From Dissophora ornata (lineage: Eukaryota > Mortierellomycota > Mortierellomycetes > Mortierellales > Mortierellaceae), in the NCBI GenBank assembly GCA_025201705.1, contig MU616636.1, positions 1 through 64,000 on the forward strand: DNA of 64,000 nucleotides. Direction: 5' to 3'. Position 1 is the first letter of the stretch; the number at the start of each line of letters is the position of its first letter. Below the pieces are notes generated by a model, which did no database searches, was not told the origin of the DNA, and saw only the letters and a program-made list of their open reading frames with translations. This document shows, piece by piece, positions 46,459 to 57,194 of the stretch. The position numbers were made by a program, and so were the translations under genes.

Positions 46459-48665
46459 CTACAGGTCCTCGTCCTCGTCGGGCACTAACATGTCGTTCAG
46501 TAACAAAAAATAGGAAAGAAAGGGGTCAGTTCAGAACAGGCGGTGTATCAAGATGGAACATCGAGCATCGTATCAGTAATTAGACTTACGTTCGTCGCCG
46601 CCAAATTGGCCGCCAAAATTGCCAAAATCAAAACGGGATCCCTGTCCAAAGCCTTGCTGGCCGACATCTTCATCGCTATCGTCATCCATAGCTAGATCCT
46701 CTCCAGCCTCGACCATTGCCTGCGCCTTGCGTGCCTTCTTCTGCTGCTGCTTCAGCAACTTCTTGCGGTCCTGATTCAACCTCGGGTTCAGCTCAGCTTC
46801 CTCAGGCGTAAATGCCATTTGAGGCTTGACCTTGGGCTCCAGCTTCTTACCCTTTGGTTTGAAATTGATAATGGGCTTGGACGAATGTTGGACAACCGGC
46901 GCCTCTTGGTCTCCACCCTCATCCATATCGTCGTCCATGGACATGTCAGCATCATCGCCGTAAGTGTCCTCGTCTCCAAGTTCGTCGTCCATAGAATTCT
47001 CCATATCAATTTCACCGTACTCTTGCTCCTGTGCCACCATGGCCATAGCGTATCTCATATCTACGGTCGATTTCATACTGGCCAAGACTTGAACATCCTC
47101 TTGCGTATCGATGTCAAACTCTTTGCTCCATCCCTCAACCATCGAAGCCGCTGCGGCAGGAGTATGACGGGTCGCGGGTGGGATAGTATAGAAGGGAATC
47201 TTGCCCGAATTCCAGTCATTCAAAATCGATCGCGCAGCCGAAAATATATCTGGAATACCACCTCTCTTGAGCTTTCCACGTTGACGGGCCAAGTGGACCA
47301 GAAAGTCGTTCACATCCTCATACAAGGGGACGCCATACATCTCCATCAGCTGTTCCTTTTGGCACCTGCCCACAATTAGCTCCACTGGCGAAATAGGATC
47401 CTCGAGTAACTCGACCTTGACACAGTTTCGCAGCAACAACTCTGCAGGTGTCTCGCCATTATCTCCTTTACTGAACACGATGCCGGGGCAATCCAGCAGT
47501 TTGATGTTCTTATCCAGCGAGATCTCCTGAGCGACCTTGGTAAATCCAGGTGTTGATCCGACGCCACAGACTTTGGAACGCTTCAAGGAATTGATGACAG
47601 AGGACTTGCCGACATTAGGGTAACCAATGACGCCGACAGTGATAGCGGTCTTGATATTGGCGTTACGACAGTAATTCTTGAGTAATTTGACAAGCTGGTC
47701 GGCTCCCAAACACTCGCTGCTTGTTAGCATGTCCTCTGAAGCCAAGTCTGTTCCGACGTTGCTCTGGCCAAGGTTTGTGCGCTGATTCTGAGTCGAGGCC
47801 TTGAATGCGATCGTAGGATATTCGTTACGGAGGTATTTGAGCCAGCTCTCAACATTCTCTCTTGGCGCCAGATCTATTCGTAATTTGCAGTTGCTCGTTT
47901 AGCCAGCATTAAGTAGTTCGAAGGTTGATAGGAAAGGAGAGGAAACCAAAGGTGTCGAATAGTCTTACCGATCTTATTAAGGACCAGAATGATGCGCTTT
48001 TCTTTTCCAGAATCCATGATCAATCGCTCAATCTGCCTTGTTCTGCATCCTAAAGGATCTCTAGCATCCAGGACCTCCAGGATAACATCTGCGTTCTCAA
48101 GAACCTTTCTGAACTCTTTGTAATAGGCCTTTCTGGAGTTATCCTTGCCACCTACTGCCGCAGAGTCAACCACTTCCCGAACGCCATCATCCGCCTTGAC
48201 CTCAACTGCGGTAGAATCATACTCATGACCTCTAGCAGTGGCCTGTCGAGCAATATCCTGGATGGAGAGCGTAGAAGAGCTGGTGACTATCTTGCGGTTC
48301 TTGTTCATAGCACTCTCGCGGGCTTCCTTTTGAAGCTGTTTGGCTTCCGCAGCGCGCATCTTTTTCTGGAGCATCTGTTCCCGAAGAGGGTTGAGATTTG
48401 GTACACCAGGATCCTTCTTGAGCTCTATCATACCAATTGAGTTTTTGAATGTCAGCGGAGAGTGACGTGGTAGTAATGCAAGTGGTATTCCCAAAGGCTT
48501 CACACTATTAACTGGTACACCGCTGCGGGCTAAAAACGAATTATGAGTTTCCCGTCAAGTAGCACCGTGAGACATACTGCTGTTGGAATGGGCAGCGGCA
48601 GCAGCTCTGGCCTGCCTGTGGCCCTTAACATTCTTGGCAATGGCTTTGTTATTTGCTCGACCCAT
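46459..48665 (-). CDS. GRN1: Nucleolar circularly permuted GTPase, GNL3/nucleostemin (Grn1/Nug1) family
   Basis: Four exons: 48665..48578, 48424..47969, 47873..46590 and 46484..46459 (617 aa). The family acts in nucleolar 60S pre-ribosome maturation and export. The GTPase motifs are permuted as expected: G4 NKID (about 179-182, split by an intron) comes before G1 GYPNVGKSS (about 265-273) and G3 DCPG (about 309-312). The basic N-terminus (NKAIAKNVKGHRQARAAA) joins LKKDPGVPNLNPL, a family hallmark. The C-terminus is acidic, ending PDEDEDL in a 26-nt exon. An alternative acceptor at 48530 (TTCGTTTTTAG, 48-bp intron) would add 35 residues in frame before LKKDPG; I prefer the version that keeps the conserved spacing. 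Confidence 0.9.
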
Positions 48666-49122
48666 GGCGACTATTGTATGAGGAACTGAATGGGATGAGG
48701 ATTGGGGAGGGAATTGAATGTGCCCAAGAAGCCGGAGAAGTGAACTGTGCCTGCTTTGTCACCCAAAAAAAAAAAAAAAGTGACTGCCAATATTGTTTTG
48801 ATTTTCCCAAAACGTGCACACAAGCGTAGCACAGGCTGAACCTGCATTGTCTGGTGCCTGTGCGCACTGATGGAACAGCCTTGTGCAGATCACTCAAAAC
48901 TCCACTCCCTCAATGACATCGTGGAGTGACGACGAAAAAATGGTCTTGAACCACTGAAAGAAGCTTCGGATATCCAAGGAGAAGCAGCAGTCTCTCATGT
49001 TGCTTGTTTGGATAGCAAACTTTTTGGTTCCAACCCAGGTCCCATTTGTTAATTTGTCTGCTTTCGATCTCAGTCAATGCTTTTTTTTCCTCAATTTCCC
49101 AGTCACCCATGTCCCGCCGCAG
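48666..49122. promoter_or_regulatory. Head-to-head spacer between GRN1 and U3 snoRNA
   Basis: About 500 bp from the GRN1 ATG to the U3 start. It contains a poly-A run on the plus strand near 48765. No gene is seen. Confidence 0.45.
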
Positions 49123-49130
49123 TATAAAAA
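49123..49130 (+). promoter_or_regulatory. TATA box of the U3 snoRNA gene
   Basis: TATAAAAA lies about 39 bp before the first conserved U3 bases, the spacing expected for a Pol II snoRNA promoter. Confidence 0.65.
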
Positions 49131-49161
49131 GACTTCCCCAACAAGAACAGTTTTTTTCTTT

Positions 49162-49392
49162 ATCGACTGTACTTACAGGATTTCTGTCTAGTACATTTCT
49201 AGTCTTTGTTTTCCAACTTAGACACACAGTTTACTCTCGACGATGAGTTGCAGTGCGCTGCCCGTAAAGGGAAGCGGAGCAACGGGTCTTCGGGTCTCCC
49301 TTGTGGGGACCCGGTTCCTGTCTGCTCATTGATGATCTTGTCTGGTCGCATTTAATGCGGCCATGATGAGGGCGGTCGCACATTCTGAGAGT
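49162..49392 (+). ncRNA. U3: U3 small nucleolar RNA (C/D class)
   Basis: Not a protein gene. The 5' end ATCGACTGTACTTACAGG matches the conserved U3 start (GAC-GTACTT-CAGG), and an A-box-like TACATTTCTAGT follows at 49192. Box C' GATGAG occurs at 49242-49247. A strong GC-rich hairpin lies at about 49290-49315 (CGGGT...ACCCG). Box C TTGATGATCTTG begins at 49329, identical over GATGATCTTG to yeast U3 as I recall it. A hairpin follows at 49344-49362 (GGTCGCAT/ATGCGGCC), then box D CTGA at 49385-49388. The length of about 230 nt suits U3. U3 guides early pre-rRNA cleavages in the SSU processome. Box B is not clear by eye, and both ends are approximate. Confidence 0.78.
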
Positions 49393-49509
49393 TTTACTGC
49401 CCTTCTCTTCTTTTTTTATCCTAAAAGCAAATAAATGTACTGGACTAAACCTGCGTCCCAGGCAATAAAAATAATGATATTATTGCTTGAGTTTGCACGG
49501 ATATCTTAT

Positions 49510-50431
49510 TTAAACTGGCAACAATCCTCCAGCCATGCTTGATCCAAAGCGAAGTTGTCTTCCTGAGAATGGCGAGTACGAGGTGAAATAGTAGACCAGC
49601 GCCAAGATCTCGACAACTGTTCCAATGATTGTCAAAATGAAGCTGTTCGCCTAGAAAAAAAGCGTAATTGCAACAAGCGCATTCTTAACAACATATCGAC
49701 ATCGTTAAACATTTAAAACTGTGAGATTTAACCGACAAACTTACGACGAGACTGGCGTAGAGTGTGAAGACCATGGACCCGACGTAGGCACCTGTAAACG
49801 GCAAGCGCTCTCGTGATGTAAGTGCCTTGAGATGGGCCATTGGCCCCTTCAGCAGGGCAAAGCTTCAGAGTTCGCAATACGAAAATAAGAGGTATGTTAG
49901 GACGCAACGCTTAGATACCAATCACATAGACCATTGATTTCAGTCATGTTTGTATATACCTTGTCATTAAGAGAATGCTTCCTAGCGTAAAGCTCGTCGC
50001 AAACTTGCTTGGACTAATCACAAACATAGGTAATCCGACAAAGAATGCGATCATAAAGCACGCCACACCACCGGCGACGCAGAGCGCGAATCCTGCCATG
50101 CGCTATACAAAAAACAAAAAAAAAATAGGCTTTGAGCCATCACATCCGTGTGCTGGTTGCGATAGAGGAGGCGCTGTCCTGGACAGCTTCGTACCTGGAA
50201 CCATGTCAGACCCAACCAATCTTCCTCCTGGGGTTGTCCACCAGTGCCTCCCAAGGATACAGGTACATATCCTACAACTTGACTCCTCAATCCCCCAAAC
50301 CAGTCTGAAGCACGGCCGAATGCCCCACCTGTTGTTCCTGCTCCTGTGGTATCTGTTGCAGCAACTCCTCCTCTTGCGCCAAACGACTGGAACGCATTCC
50401 TGAAGTTCGATTCCGCTGTGTTTGTAGACAT
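49510..50431 (-). CDS. SFT2: SFT2-family Golgi vesicle transport protein
   Basis: Four exons, 50431..50195, 50102..49960, 49862..49745 and 49650..49510, give 212 aa. SFT2 proteins are tetra-spanning membrane proteins of the late Golgi that help endosome-to-Golgi vesicle fusion. After a Gly/Ser-rich cytosolic N-terminus come WLGLTWFQRMAGF and four hydrophobic helices. The signatures SPSKFATSFTLGS, SFALLKGPMAHLK and LTSRERLPFTGAYVGSM are typical of the family. The C-terminus ends FTSYSPFSGRQLRFGSS, resembling the YF-x-SY-P-G ending. The frame is also open upstream to 50497, and I chose the ATG nearest the family start. The gene is convergent with the U3 gene, about 118 bp away. Confidence 0.92.
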
Positions 50432-51629
50432 CGTTGAATGCTGAGAATGCGATGAATTGCATTGGGTTGCGCTCCTGCAGTTTATGGTGTTGTTCAATTA
50501 TGCGAACTTCAGGAATCACGTGTGTCACGTGATATCTGGGCGCATCCCAGAACTGCGTTCTGCGCGATTACATGAGTTGGTTCGGGTATCCCGAGAGGAC
50601 GGCGCCAGTAGGTCCTTGAAACTCCAGAGGGAGTCAGGACTGTCTTGTGGTGGCCCCTGTGTTTACTAACAATGCAGCTAGGCCTTGTCTTGTCCACGTT
50701 ACTACACCGAGAAGGAGAGGCAAATATTTGGACGGAGCACCAATCCGATGTCTGTCTCTCTACAAATCTGTCGTCCTTTCTTGTCCAAACATCCGTCGAG
50801 CCATCCGTCCATCCGCTTGGTTGCTTGTCTGCTTTTGTGTGTGGAGCTTTGGATATTTGTTGGCTCATAAAAAGGGAGCAACGGAATCGTTAGCGTTGTA
50901 GGCGTGCATGCATGCATGGCCTGTAGACGGATGAAAAGGGAGCGCAAAAAGGGGAACAGAACAGTGTGAGCGAGTAAACGCGAATGAGTATGTCCATGAC
51001 AGTATGCTACACAGAATGGCGGCTAAGCCTGTATAAACGAGCAATTTATCAAACGGACAGAGAACAGGGAGGGAGTGAAGGAGGCTGCCTTGTTTCCTCC
51101 CTCGGTGAAGGTGAGGGTCCCAATCCTTCCCTCCCTCACTTTTTTTTCGCGGGTTACAGTCTTATGTCGCTCCTGTCACGGTTCCCTGCTGCTGGTCGTG
51201 ATATACTTTGTATGTTTTTCCTCCCTTGTGGTTTTCTGTTATTCAATCAGAATATCGGGGGTGATATTGGGGGTGGAAGGAGTGTTGGTTTTTGCGTCCA
51301 GGCCGTGCCTTTCCTGCCAGGGATATCAATGCACTTCAATAGATGATCGTATGGTAATTTCACTGCTTATGTAGCCACGACCATGGTATTATGCCTTGTG
51401 GATATCATATAAGTTCGCGTCTGCTTTCATTGTTTGTTTTCCGCTCAAAAGCATAGATGTGGAAATGCAATCAGCGTCCAACATTATAAATACGAAGTGA
51501 GCAACCAAATCCTTGATCGCTTCTTGTCCCTTTTACTTTTCATAAAGAGATCCTGCATGCCATCTAGACTCTTCACCATCGTCCCCAGCAGCTGACTTTC
51601 CTCCAGCAGCTCCTTTACATTTGTTGCAT
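50432..51629. other. Intergenic, no gene seen
   Basis: About 1.2 kb between SFT2 and the small orphan ORF. Several overlapping ORFs of 60-120 codons occur on both strands around 50509-51374, but none has family or splice support. Confidence 0.45.
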
Positions 51630-51637
51630 TATAAATA
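51630..51637 (+). promoter_or_regulatory. TATA box before the 161-codon ORF
   Basis: TATAAATA, 33 bp before the ATG, which would leave a leader of only a few bases. Confidence 0.4.
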
Positions 51638-51670
51638 CTCGACCCCCCCAAAAAAAACCCCATTTCAAAC

Positions 51671-52156
51671 ATGATTTACAACCACCCTAGTGCCTACATC
51701 TACACAAGCTCTCGACCAACACCGTGTTCCTCGAGTTCATCAAGAAGCACACAGATGCAATGGACACCCGCTCCACATGTCGGTGCATCTGAAGGTCCTA
51801 CATGGTCGCCTTATCTAAAGCCTCCCTTACCAATTACTCGGCGATTAAGCCCTGGTCTGTCGGATTGGATTGGTGTCCCCGCAAATTCTTACCGTAGCCA
51901 CGCCATGGACATCCCATGTCTCCGCGCAAGAGCTGTACATTTCGAGGACCTAGAACAAGAATTGTCGTTGCCTTCAACATCTTCATCTTCGCCGCTATCT
52001 TCCTCTTGCTTTTTCGCCTTGGGACACCGTGAGGGGGAACGTGTTGTGATAAACGCTTATGAGAGAAGGATCAGCATCGGATCGATAGCTCAAGAACCAC
52101 CGAGTCCATTACCGTCTTACGCAAAGGTCTTCGCCTCGCGAGCAACGGAAATGTGA
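51671..52156 (+). CDS. Small hypothetical protein
   Basis: A single-exon frame of 161 aa that I do not recognise. It has a Ser-rich N-terminus, a central Pro-rich stretch (PTWSPYLKPPLPITRRLSPG), a conserved-looking HFEDLEQELSLPS segment, and a C-terminal RRISIGSIAQEPPSPLPSYAKVFA with Ser/Pro sites that look like phospho-motifs. There is no membrane segment or signal peptide. A TATA box lies 33 bp before the ATG. The composition is more protein-like than surrounding ORFs, but support is limited to that and the promoter. Confidence 0.5.
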   Translation: MIYNHPSAYIYTSSRPTPCSSSSSRSTQMQWTPAPHVGASEGPTWSPYLKPPLPITRRLSPGLSDWIGVPANSYRSHAMDIPCLRARAVHFEDLEQELSLPSTSSSSPLSSSCFFALGHREGERVVINAYERRISIGSIAQEPPSPLPSYAKVFASRATEM

Positions 52157-52651
52157 AAATGAAATAAAAAAAAGATGGTTTATGTGGTAATGATCTGCGC
52201 CCATCGATTGAGCAAAAATAACCTCCAAACAAACAGATCAATAGAGTTGATAAGGATGCTGCATGCGAACACGCAGCATGCAGGATATCCATAGTTACAG
52301 TCACCCATGGATCACAGGATACACGAAATGCGAGGGAGGCGAAGTTGCCACCGTTTTCTCCCAGCGGAGCAGCCGGAATGACTGCGGACTGCTTTCAAGT
52401 CCTCTCTGTGCCTGTGTGCCCTGTGCTTCGCCAGTCCTGCAAACAGCAATAAAACGCCCTCTCAATCCGCATTTCATGAACACATCCAAAAAAAACCCCC
52501 CCCCCAACATCACATCGCGTCGTCCTTTCGCTCTACTGCCTCTGCATCCGCACTACTCATACTAAACAACCCAAGCATAACAACACCGCATTCGAGTGTG
52601 TACAAAATCGATCAAGTACCCTGACGGCTGGCCCCAATCGCAGAACCAGCT
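52157..52651. other. Intergenic spacer
   Basis: About 495 bp upstream of the exonuclease gene, with a poly-A/poly-C tract at 52489-52504. No gene is seen. Confidence 0.45.
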
Positions 52652-54902
52652 ATGCTCCGAATCAGGAATCCCGCTTCTTCAGGCACAAAGGCCTTGCTTT
52701 CTCGTGCCCCTCCTACGTCCTCGTTTATTTTAACCCCTGCCCACTCGGAAGCCATGAGCTTTCTTCAAGGATATTACATCCATACTTCTACGCGTCACAC
52801 CCAAAGGATTGTCAAGGACGCGACGAGAAGAGCCACGAAACCAACATCGCTATTGACACGAACCCTCGTCGCGGCTAAAAATGACGCCCCTGTTCGACGG
52901 GTCACGACTCTATCTCCACCTGCCACTGTTTATCTCGAAACCTCCTCTTCGATCACATCGGGGATGCCCCGATCCATCATGCGCCCTTTGCTTAGCAATA
53001 ATGGGACGCCAGAAACTAGCAAGTCGAAGGCGCAAACGGTGTCATGGAAAAGGAACAGCCATTCCAAAGGAGACAATACCACAGTAGACTCCGTTTGGAA
53101 AAGTCCAATCGTATTTTCATCCCGTGGACCAAGGGTGTTCGTATCACGCCCTCCACTTGCTCGGACAGAGTCAGGATCGTTGGCGTTCCCTCCTCCCACG
53201 TCGACCATTTCAAATGGGCCCGAGCCATTACCGTTCCTAGACTTTCGGACGGACGATTCGAGAGAGGTGTTCTACACCAAATGCGACGAAGAGGCTGACC
53301 ATTGGTTAAAATCCAGCACGTAAGCGAAGTACAAAAAAAGCCTAATCGCTATTAGGGCGATCAGATTCACATCCACATGATATCAGTTCCTGACGCTCGT
53401 TCCTTATCATGGCATGGTGTGGGGTTTGTTGTAGAACAAGGATGTGGGCATTGGATGCAGAATGGAAACCCTTTATTGGCTATGGAAAGCAAGGTCGGAT
53501 CGCGCTCATCCAGCTCGGGAATGACGATACCATCTACCTGTTTCATGTGATACACATGAAGAAGTTTCCTGAGCAGCTCGCTCACCTTCTAGAGGACAAA
53601 AAGACTCTCAAAGTAGGAATTAATATTCGGTAGGCCACAAAACATTCCACCCCGTCTTGAGAAGTGCCATGTGAAGGCAAACGGCGATCTCGATTTAACG
53701 GAGAATGCGTACTTCCACCATTATATATAGGAACGATGGGACTAAGATAATGAAGGACTGGGGCGTTGGCTGCGCGAACTTGGTTGAGTTGGGTGCACTT
53801 TCTCTCCAGGTCCAGGATAACTTGGCCAACCAGCGGAAGATTCGCAGCATGGATAGGCTGGCAAAAGAGCTGGTAACGCAGCATGCTTAGCGCTTCACCA
53901 ACTCTTGCATGGGGCCCGATTCTCGTCGGACACAACACATGTCACTAACAGAGTAGTAACTCCTGTTTGTCTTAGCTTGGACACGCCGTAGAAAAGGTGG
54001 CGATGACCAGGATGGGCAACTGGGAAAGCAAATATTTGACTGCATCCCAACTGGCTTATGCCGCCAACGACGTATTTGTCACGTATGAGGTTGCGGAGAG
54101 AATTAAGTATCTCCAAAACGCTCAACCCTCAAAAGATTATGTGATTCCGCTCGCTACCATCCAAGCGGATGGGGCGTTGGTTGTCACGGTTCGTGGAACA
54201 TTACAGGAGCGAGAGGATTTCCCTGCGACAACTAACGACATTGTTGTGGACACGAAAAAGGGGCTATCGATAGAGGTAGCCAGTCCAATTTTAACGAGTG
54301 AAAAGGTTAAGGTTGTGCCGGGATACACATTCGGGACAATGAATCAGACCAGGTGGTCGAGCGGATTGAAGGCATCACCGACATCGAAGAAATCTGCAAA
54401 CACAGCCTCATTATCAGCGGTGCGGCCACCACCACCAAGAACAATATCAACGTCAAAAATAATCTACCGCAAAGGTGCGAAATTCTCGGCTCTGGATAGC
54501 GAGCCCGACATTTTCTACGGAAGCCATGCCGACGCTGAGACCAAACATGCGATTCAATTTGGAGGCAGGAGTGTTGTAACGATTATCCGCCCAAATCAAC
54601 AACAGAGGAGATCATTTTCACATACTGCCTTCGTGAGGGTCATTTCCAACGGTCACAACAACGATCTCTCGGAGATCAAGAGTCGAAAGCGAGGCGACAT
54701 TTACGTTCCAAGAGAGATTCTGCCAGAGTCACTGGAGGGAAAGGATATTTTGGAGAGAAACCAGGCTGTGTGGCAAGAAGCTGGTGGTCGAGAATTTTTT
54801 GAAGAGATTGATAATAGAGGCACAGAGGATGATGACTGGCATTTGAGGCAGAACCAGGCGTTGTTTGAATCTTTGATGACAAATTCAAAGGATCAGAAAT
54901 AA
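52652..54902 (+). CDS. WRN-type DEDDy 3'-5' exonuclease domain protein, possibly mitochondrial
   Basis: Four exons, 52652..53319, 53435..53629, 53731..53872 and 53976..54902, give 643 aa. The exonuclease core (about 215-380) shows Exo I LDAEW (D230, E232), Exo II NIRNDGTKI (D290) and Exo III YAANDVF (Y363, D367), the DEDDy set of WRN/RNase D-type nucleases that remove nucleotides from 3' ends. No helicase motifs follow, so it is a stand-alone exonuclease like plant WEX or the Drosophila WRNexo type. The 210-aa N-terminus (MLRIRNPASSGTKALLSRAP) is basic, Ser-rich and poor in acid, compatible with a mitochondrial presequence. The 260-aa C-terminal extension has no domain I recognise; it contains GAKFSALDSEPDIFYG and REILPESLEGKDILERN. 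Substrate and role are unknown. Confidence 0.85.
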
Positions 54903-55044
54903 AGAACCGAGCTATGTACCATATGTATAAAACTCCATTTCGAGGTGGATATTTTCCTTTGGTAGAAATTTGTCGTATCATCCATTCCATATTTGAGCGG
55001 TATAGGCATTATTGATCGATGAAATATTTTAATGCATTAACTCT

Positions 55045-56076
55045 TTAGACCTTATTGTCTCCTCGAGCAGCCTTATCTGAATACGCCCACAACTCTTCCT
55101 GTAAGTCTACGCTCTCCGAGATCGGATTCGGGCGCAACTCATTCGCGATCGGAATAAAATATCTTCCTCTCATATCTCTCTCGACAATCTCTGGGCTTGT
55201 CGCGCAGTAGAGTAGCGTCAACGCTGCATCCTTGTCAGTGTACGCCAGCTGGAGCCACAGACGGCTGAATTCGTGGAAGTGTCGATTGTCAGACTTGAGC
55301 ACCATCTTTCTGATCTGCGAGTCCACACATCCTGGGTGAGCCATGTTAACATACACTCGGTCGTTTCTCAACCGCCGAGCCAGCGCTTTGCCGAACAAGA
55401 CGTTTGCGAGTTTGGACTGTCCGTATCGTCTCAAGGTATGTTGTTGTGCTTTCGGATCCCGGAGACTCTTGAAATCGATCGCCTTGTTTGATGGTGGGAT
55501 TTCGTGCGCCATAGAGGTCAGGATCACGATCCTAGCGGGAGCCGACTCTCGAATGCGTTCCAATAATGCGGTTGTGAATACAAAATGTCCCAGATGATTG
55601 ATTCCGAAGTGGCTCTCGTATCCATCCTCTGTCAACTCGAACTCTCGGTTCTTGATCCCACCACTGCAAATGAGGATGTGAAGCGGTAGGCCTCGGTTCA
55701 GGAACTCTGTAGCCGCTGCTTGGGCTTTACGCATCTCACCCAGTTCCAATTCTAGGAATTCGAGCTTCGGGCGGTTTTTCTCGTGGTCGTAATGCGTCGT
55801 GTGTTTGCTGTTAGGGAAATCGAATTGGAGCTGTAGAATGTCGGCGTGGGCACGTTCGATGGCCTCCTCGGCTTTGACGCGGTTTCGGCAGGCGAGGAAG
55901 ACATGTGCGCCGTGGGCCGCGAGGGCGACGACGGTGGCATAGCCGAGACCACCGGTTGCGCCGGTGACGATGGCTACTTTTCCGGAGAGATCGGGAATAT
56001 CGTCGTAGGAGTAGTGTGCTCCAGAGAAGAACGTTTTCCAGAACTGGGGATTGCTGAATACATTACTGAATGGCAT
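55045..56076 (-). CDS. Short-chain dehydrogenase/reductase (SDR), retinol-dehydrogenase-like
   Basis: Single exon, 343 aa. The NAD(P)-binding TGATGGLG sits at residues 38-45. The active-site Ser188 (LTSMA), Tyr218 and Lys222 (YGQSK) are present. The usual NNAG structural motif reads CSGG (137-140). HPGCVDSQ and a C-terminal GRYFIPIANELRPNP extension place it near the retinol dehydrogenase/WW-oxidoreductase-like SDRs, NADP(H)-dependent oxidoreductases acting on lipid-like carbonyls or alcohols. Residues 84-103 form an insert (PNSKHTTHYDHEKNRPK) between strands. The true substrate cannot be deduced. It lies tail to tail with the exonuclease gene. Confidence 0.9.
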   Translation of the reverse strand: MPFSNVFSNPQFWKTFFSGAHYSYDDIPDLSGKVAIVTGATGGLGYATVVALAAHGAHVFLACRNRVKAEEAIERAHADILQLQFDFPNSKHTTHYDHEKNRPKLEFLELELGEMRKAQAAATEFLNRGLPLHILICSGGIKNREFELTEDGYESHFGINHLGHFVFTTALLERIRESAPARIVILTSMAHEIPPSNKAIDFKSLRDPKAQQHTLRRYGQSKLANVLFGKALARRLRNDRVYVNMAHPGCVDSQIRKMVLKSDNRHFHEFSRLWLQLAYTDKDAALTLLYCATSPEIVERDMRGRYFIPIANELRPNPISESVDLQEELWAYSDKAARGDNKV

Positions 56077-56239
56077 TTTTTTTGTGTGTGTGTCGCGTAA
56101 TAACGTTATTAGACTTGCTGATCAATGAAAAAAATAGGCGCGGTTTTCAGGATATTATTTATATATTATTTGCCCATGTCATCCCGAGGAAACGCCCAAG
56201 CTCACACTCACCTCGTTTGAAAATTTCCTTTCATGTCAT

Positions 56240-56458
56240 TCAATGCTTAGTTTTGACATGCACACTATGAAGGACGTGGCCGAGTTGGATACATCGACTT
56301 CAGTCTCTCCACTTTACCATCGCTCGCGTTTAAGGTTCTTCGACTTCAATGCTTAGTTTTGACATGCACACTATGAAGGACGTGGCGGAGTTGGATACAT
56401 CGACTTCAGTCTCTCCACTGTACCATCGCTCGCGTTTAAGGTTCTTCGACTTTCAATG
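56240..56458 (+). repeat. 106-bp tandem duplication with tRNA-like A box
   Basis: Two copies (56240-56345 and 56346 to about 56452) differ at only two positions plus one inserted T. A degraded third start follows (TCAATGCTGAG). Each copy contains GTGGCCGAGTTGG or GTGGCGGAGTTGG, an A-box-like sequence as in tRNA-Leu/Ser. GAAGGAC lies 5' and GTTCTTC 3', able to pair as a 7-bp acceptor-like stem with one G-U. A convincing T-arm/B box is missing, so I call it tRNA-derived or tRNA-like, not a tRNA gene. Confidence 0.7.
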
Positions 56459-57194
56459 CTGAGATTGTGCAATACGCATCCATGGAACATTATTACAATG
56501 GAGGGATAGCTCTTTGAAGTTGTCGAAATTTGCGAGCGATAATTTGGGACGATCTTCGTGGACACATTAAACTGATAGATCATGCACGCGGAAAACTCTA
56601 TCCATATTCTAGAAGGCAGGAGCATTGCTGTCATACCAATTATCAATCCGTCAGTGAACCCGATATCCAACTTTCTTATTCACATTATACGTGAAGTTTG
56701 ACTCTTGAATTCAATGCAATGCGTCCTAATGCCTTTTTTTTTTCTTTTCGTGAAGAGTTAAATTGTGGAGAAGCAGGTTAGGATCTTGGTAATTTTTGTT
56801 TTTGTCGACTCTCGGCGAAACAAACGAAGTACTGTTTCAATGTAAAAATCAAGCCAGTCGGTCGACTTTGGACATTGGTGCCACAGGATTCCAAAAAGGA
56901 GATTATTTACAGCTGCGAGGCTCAGATATCTTTGCCGCTGAACTTGGCAATAGCATGCAACACACTGTAAGTTGTCCCTGAGTGGATATGAGGGATAGCC
57001 TGCAGGATCAGAAATCAGAAGAAAGAAGTCCACTCAATGAGCCACGACTTCTTTTCAGTTGCTACATTGAGAACTACAGCGAATTTGAACATGGACAGTT
57101 TATGAGTTCAGACTGGGAAGTTCGTTTCATTCTCGAAGTCTTATGAATATCTCTGGCGCTGCCTGGCCACCCCCAACAGATGCTTTAAGCGTTT
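56459..57194. other. Intergenic, no gene seen
   Basis: Spacer between the tandem repeat and the dihydrouridine synthase gene. No supported feature. Confidence 0.45.
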
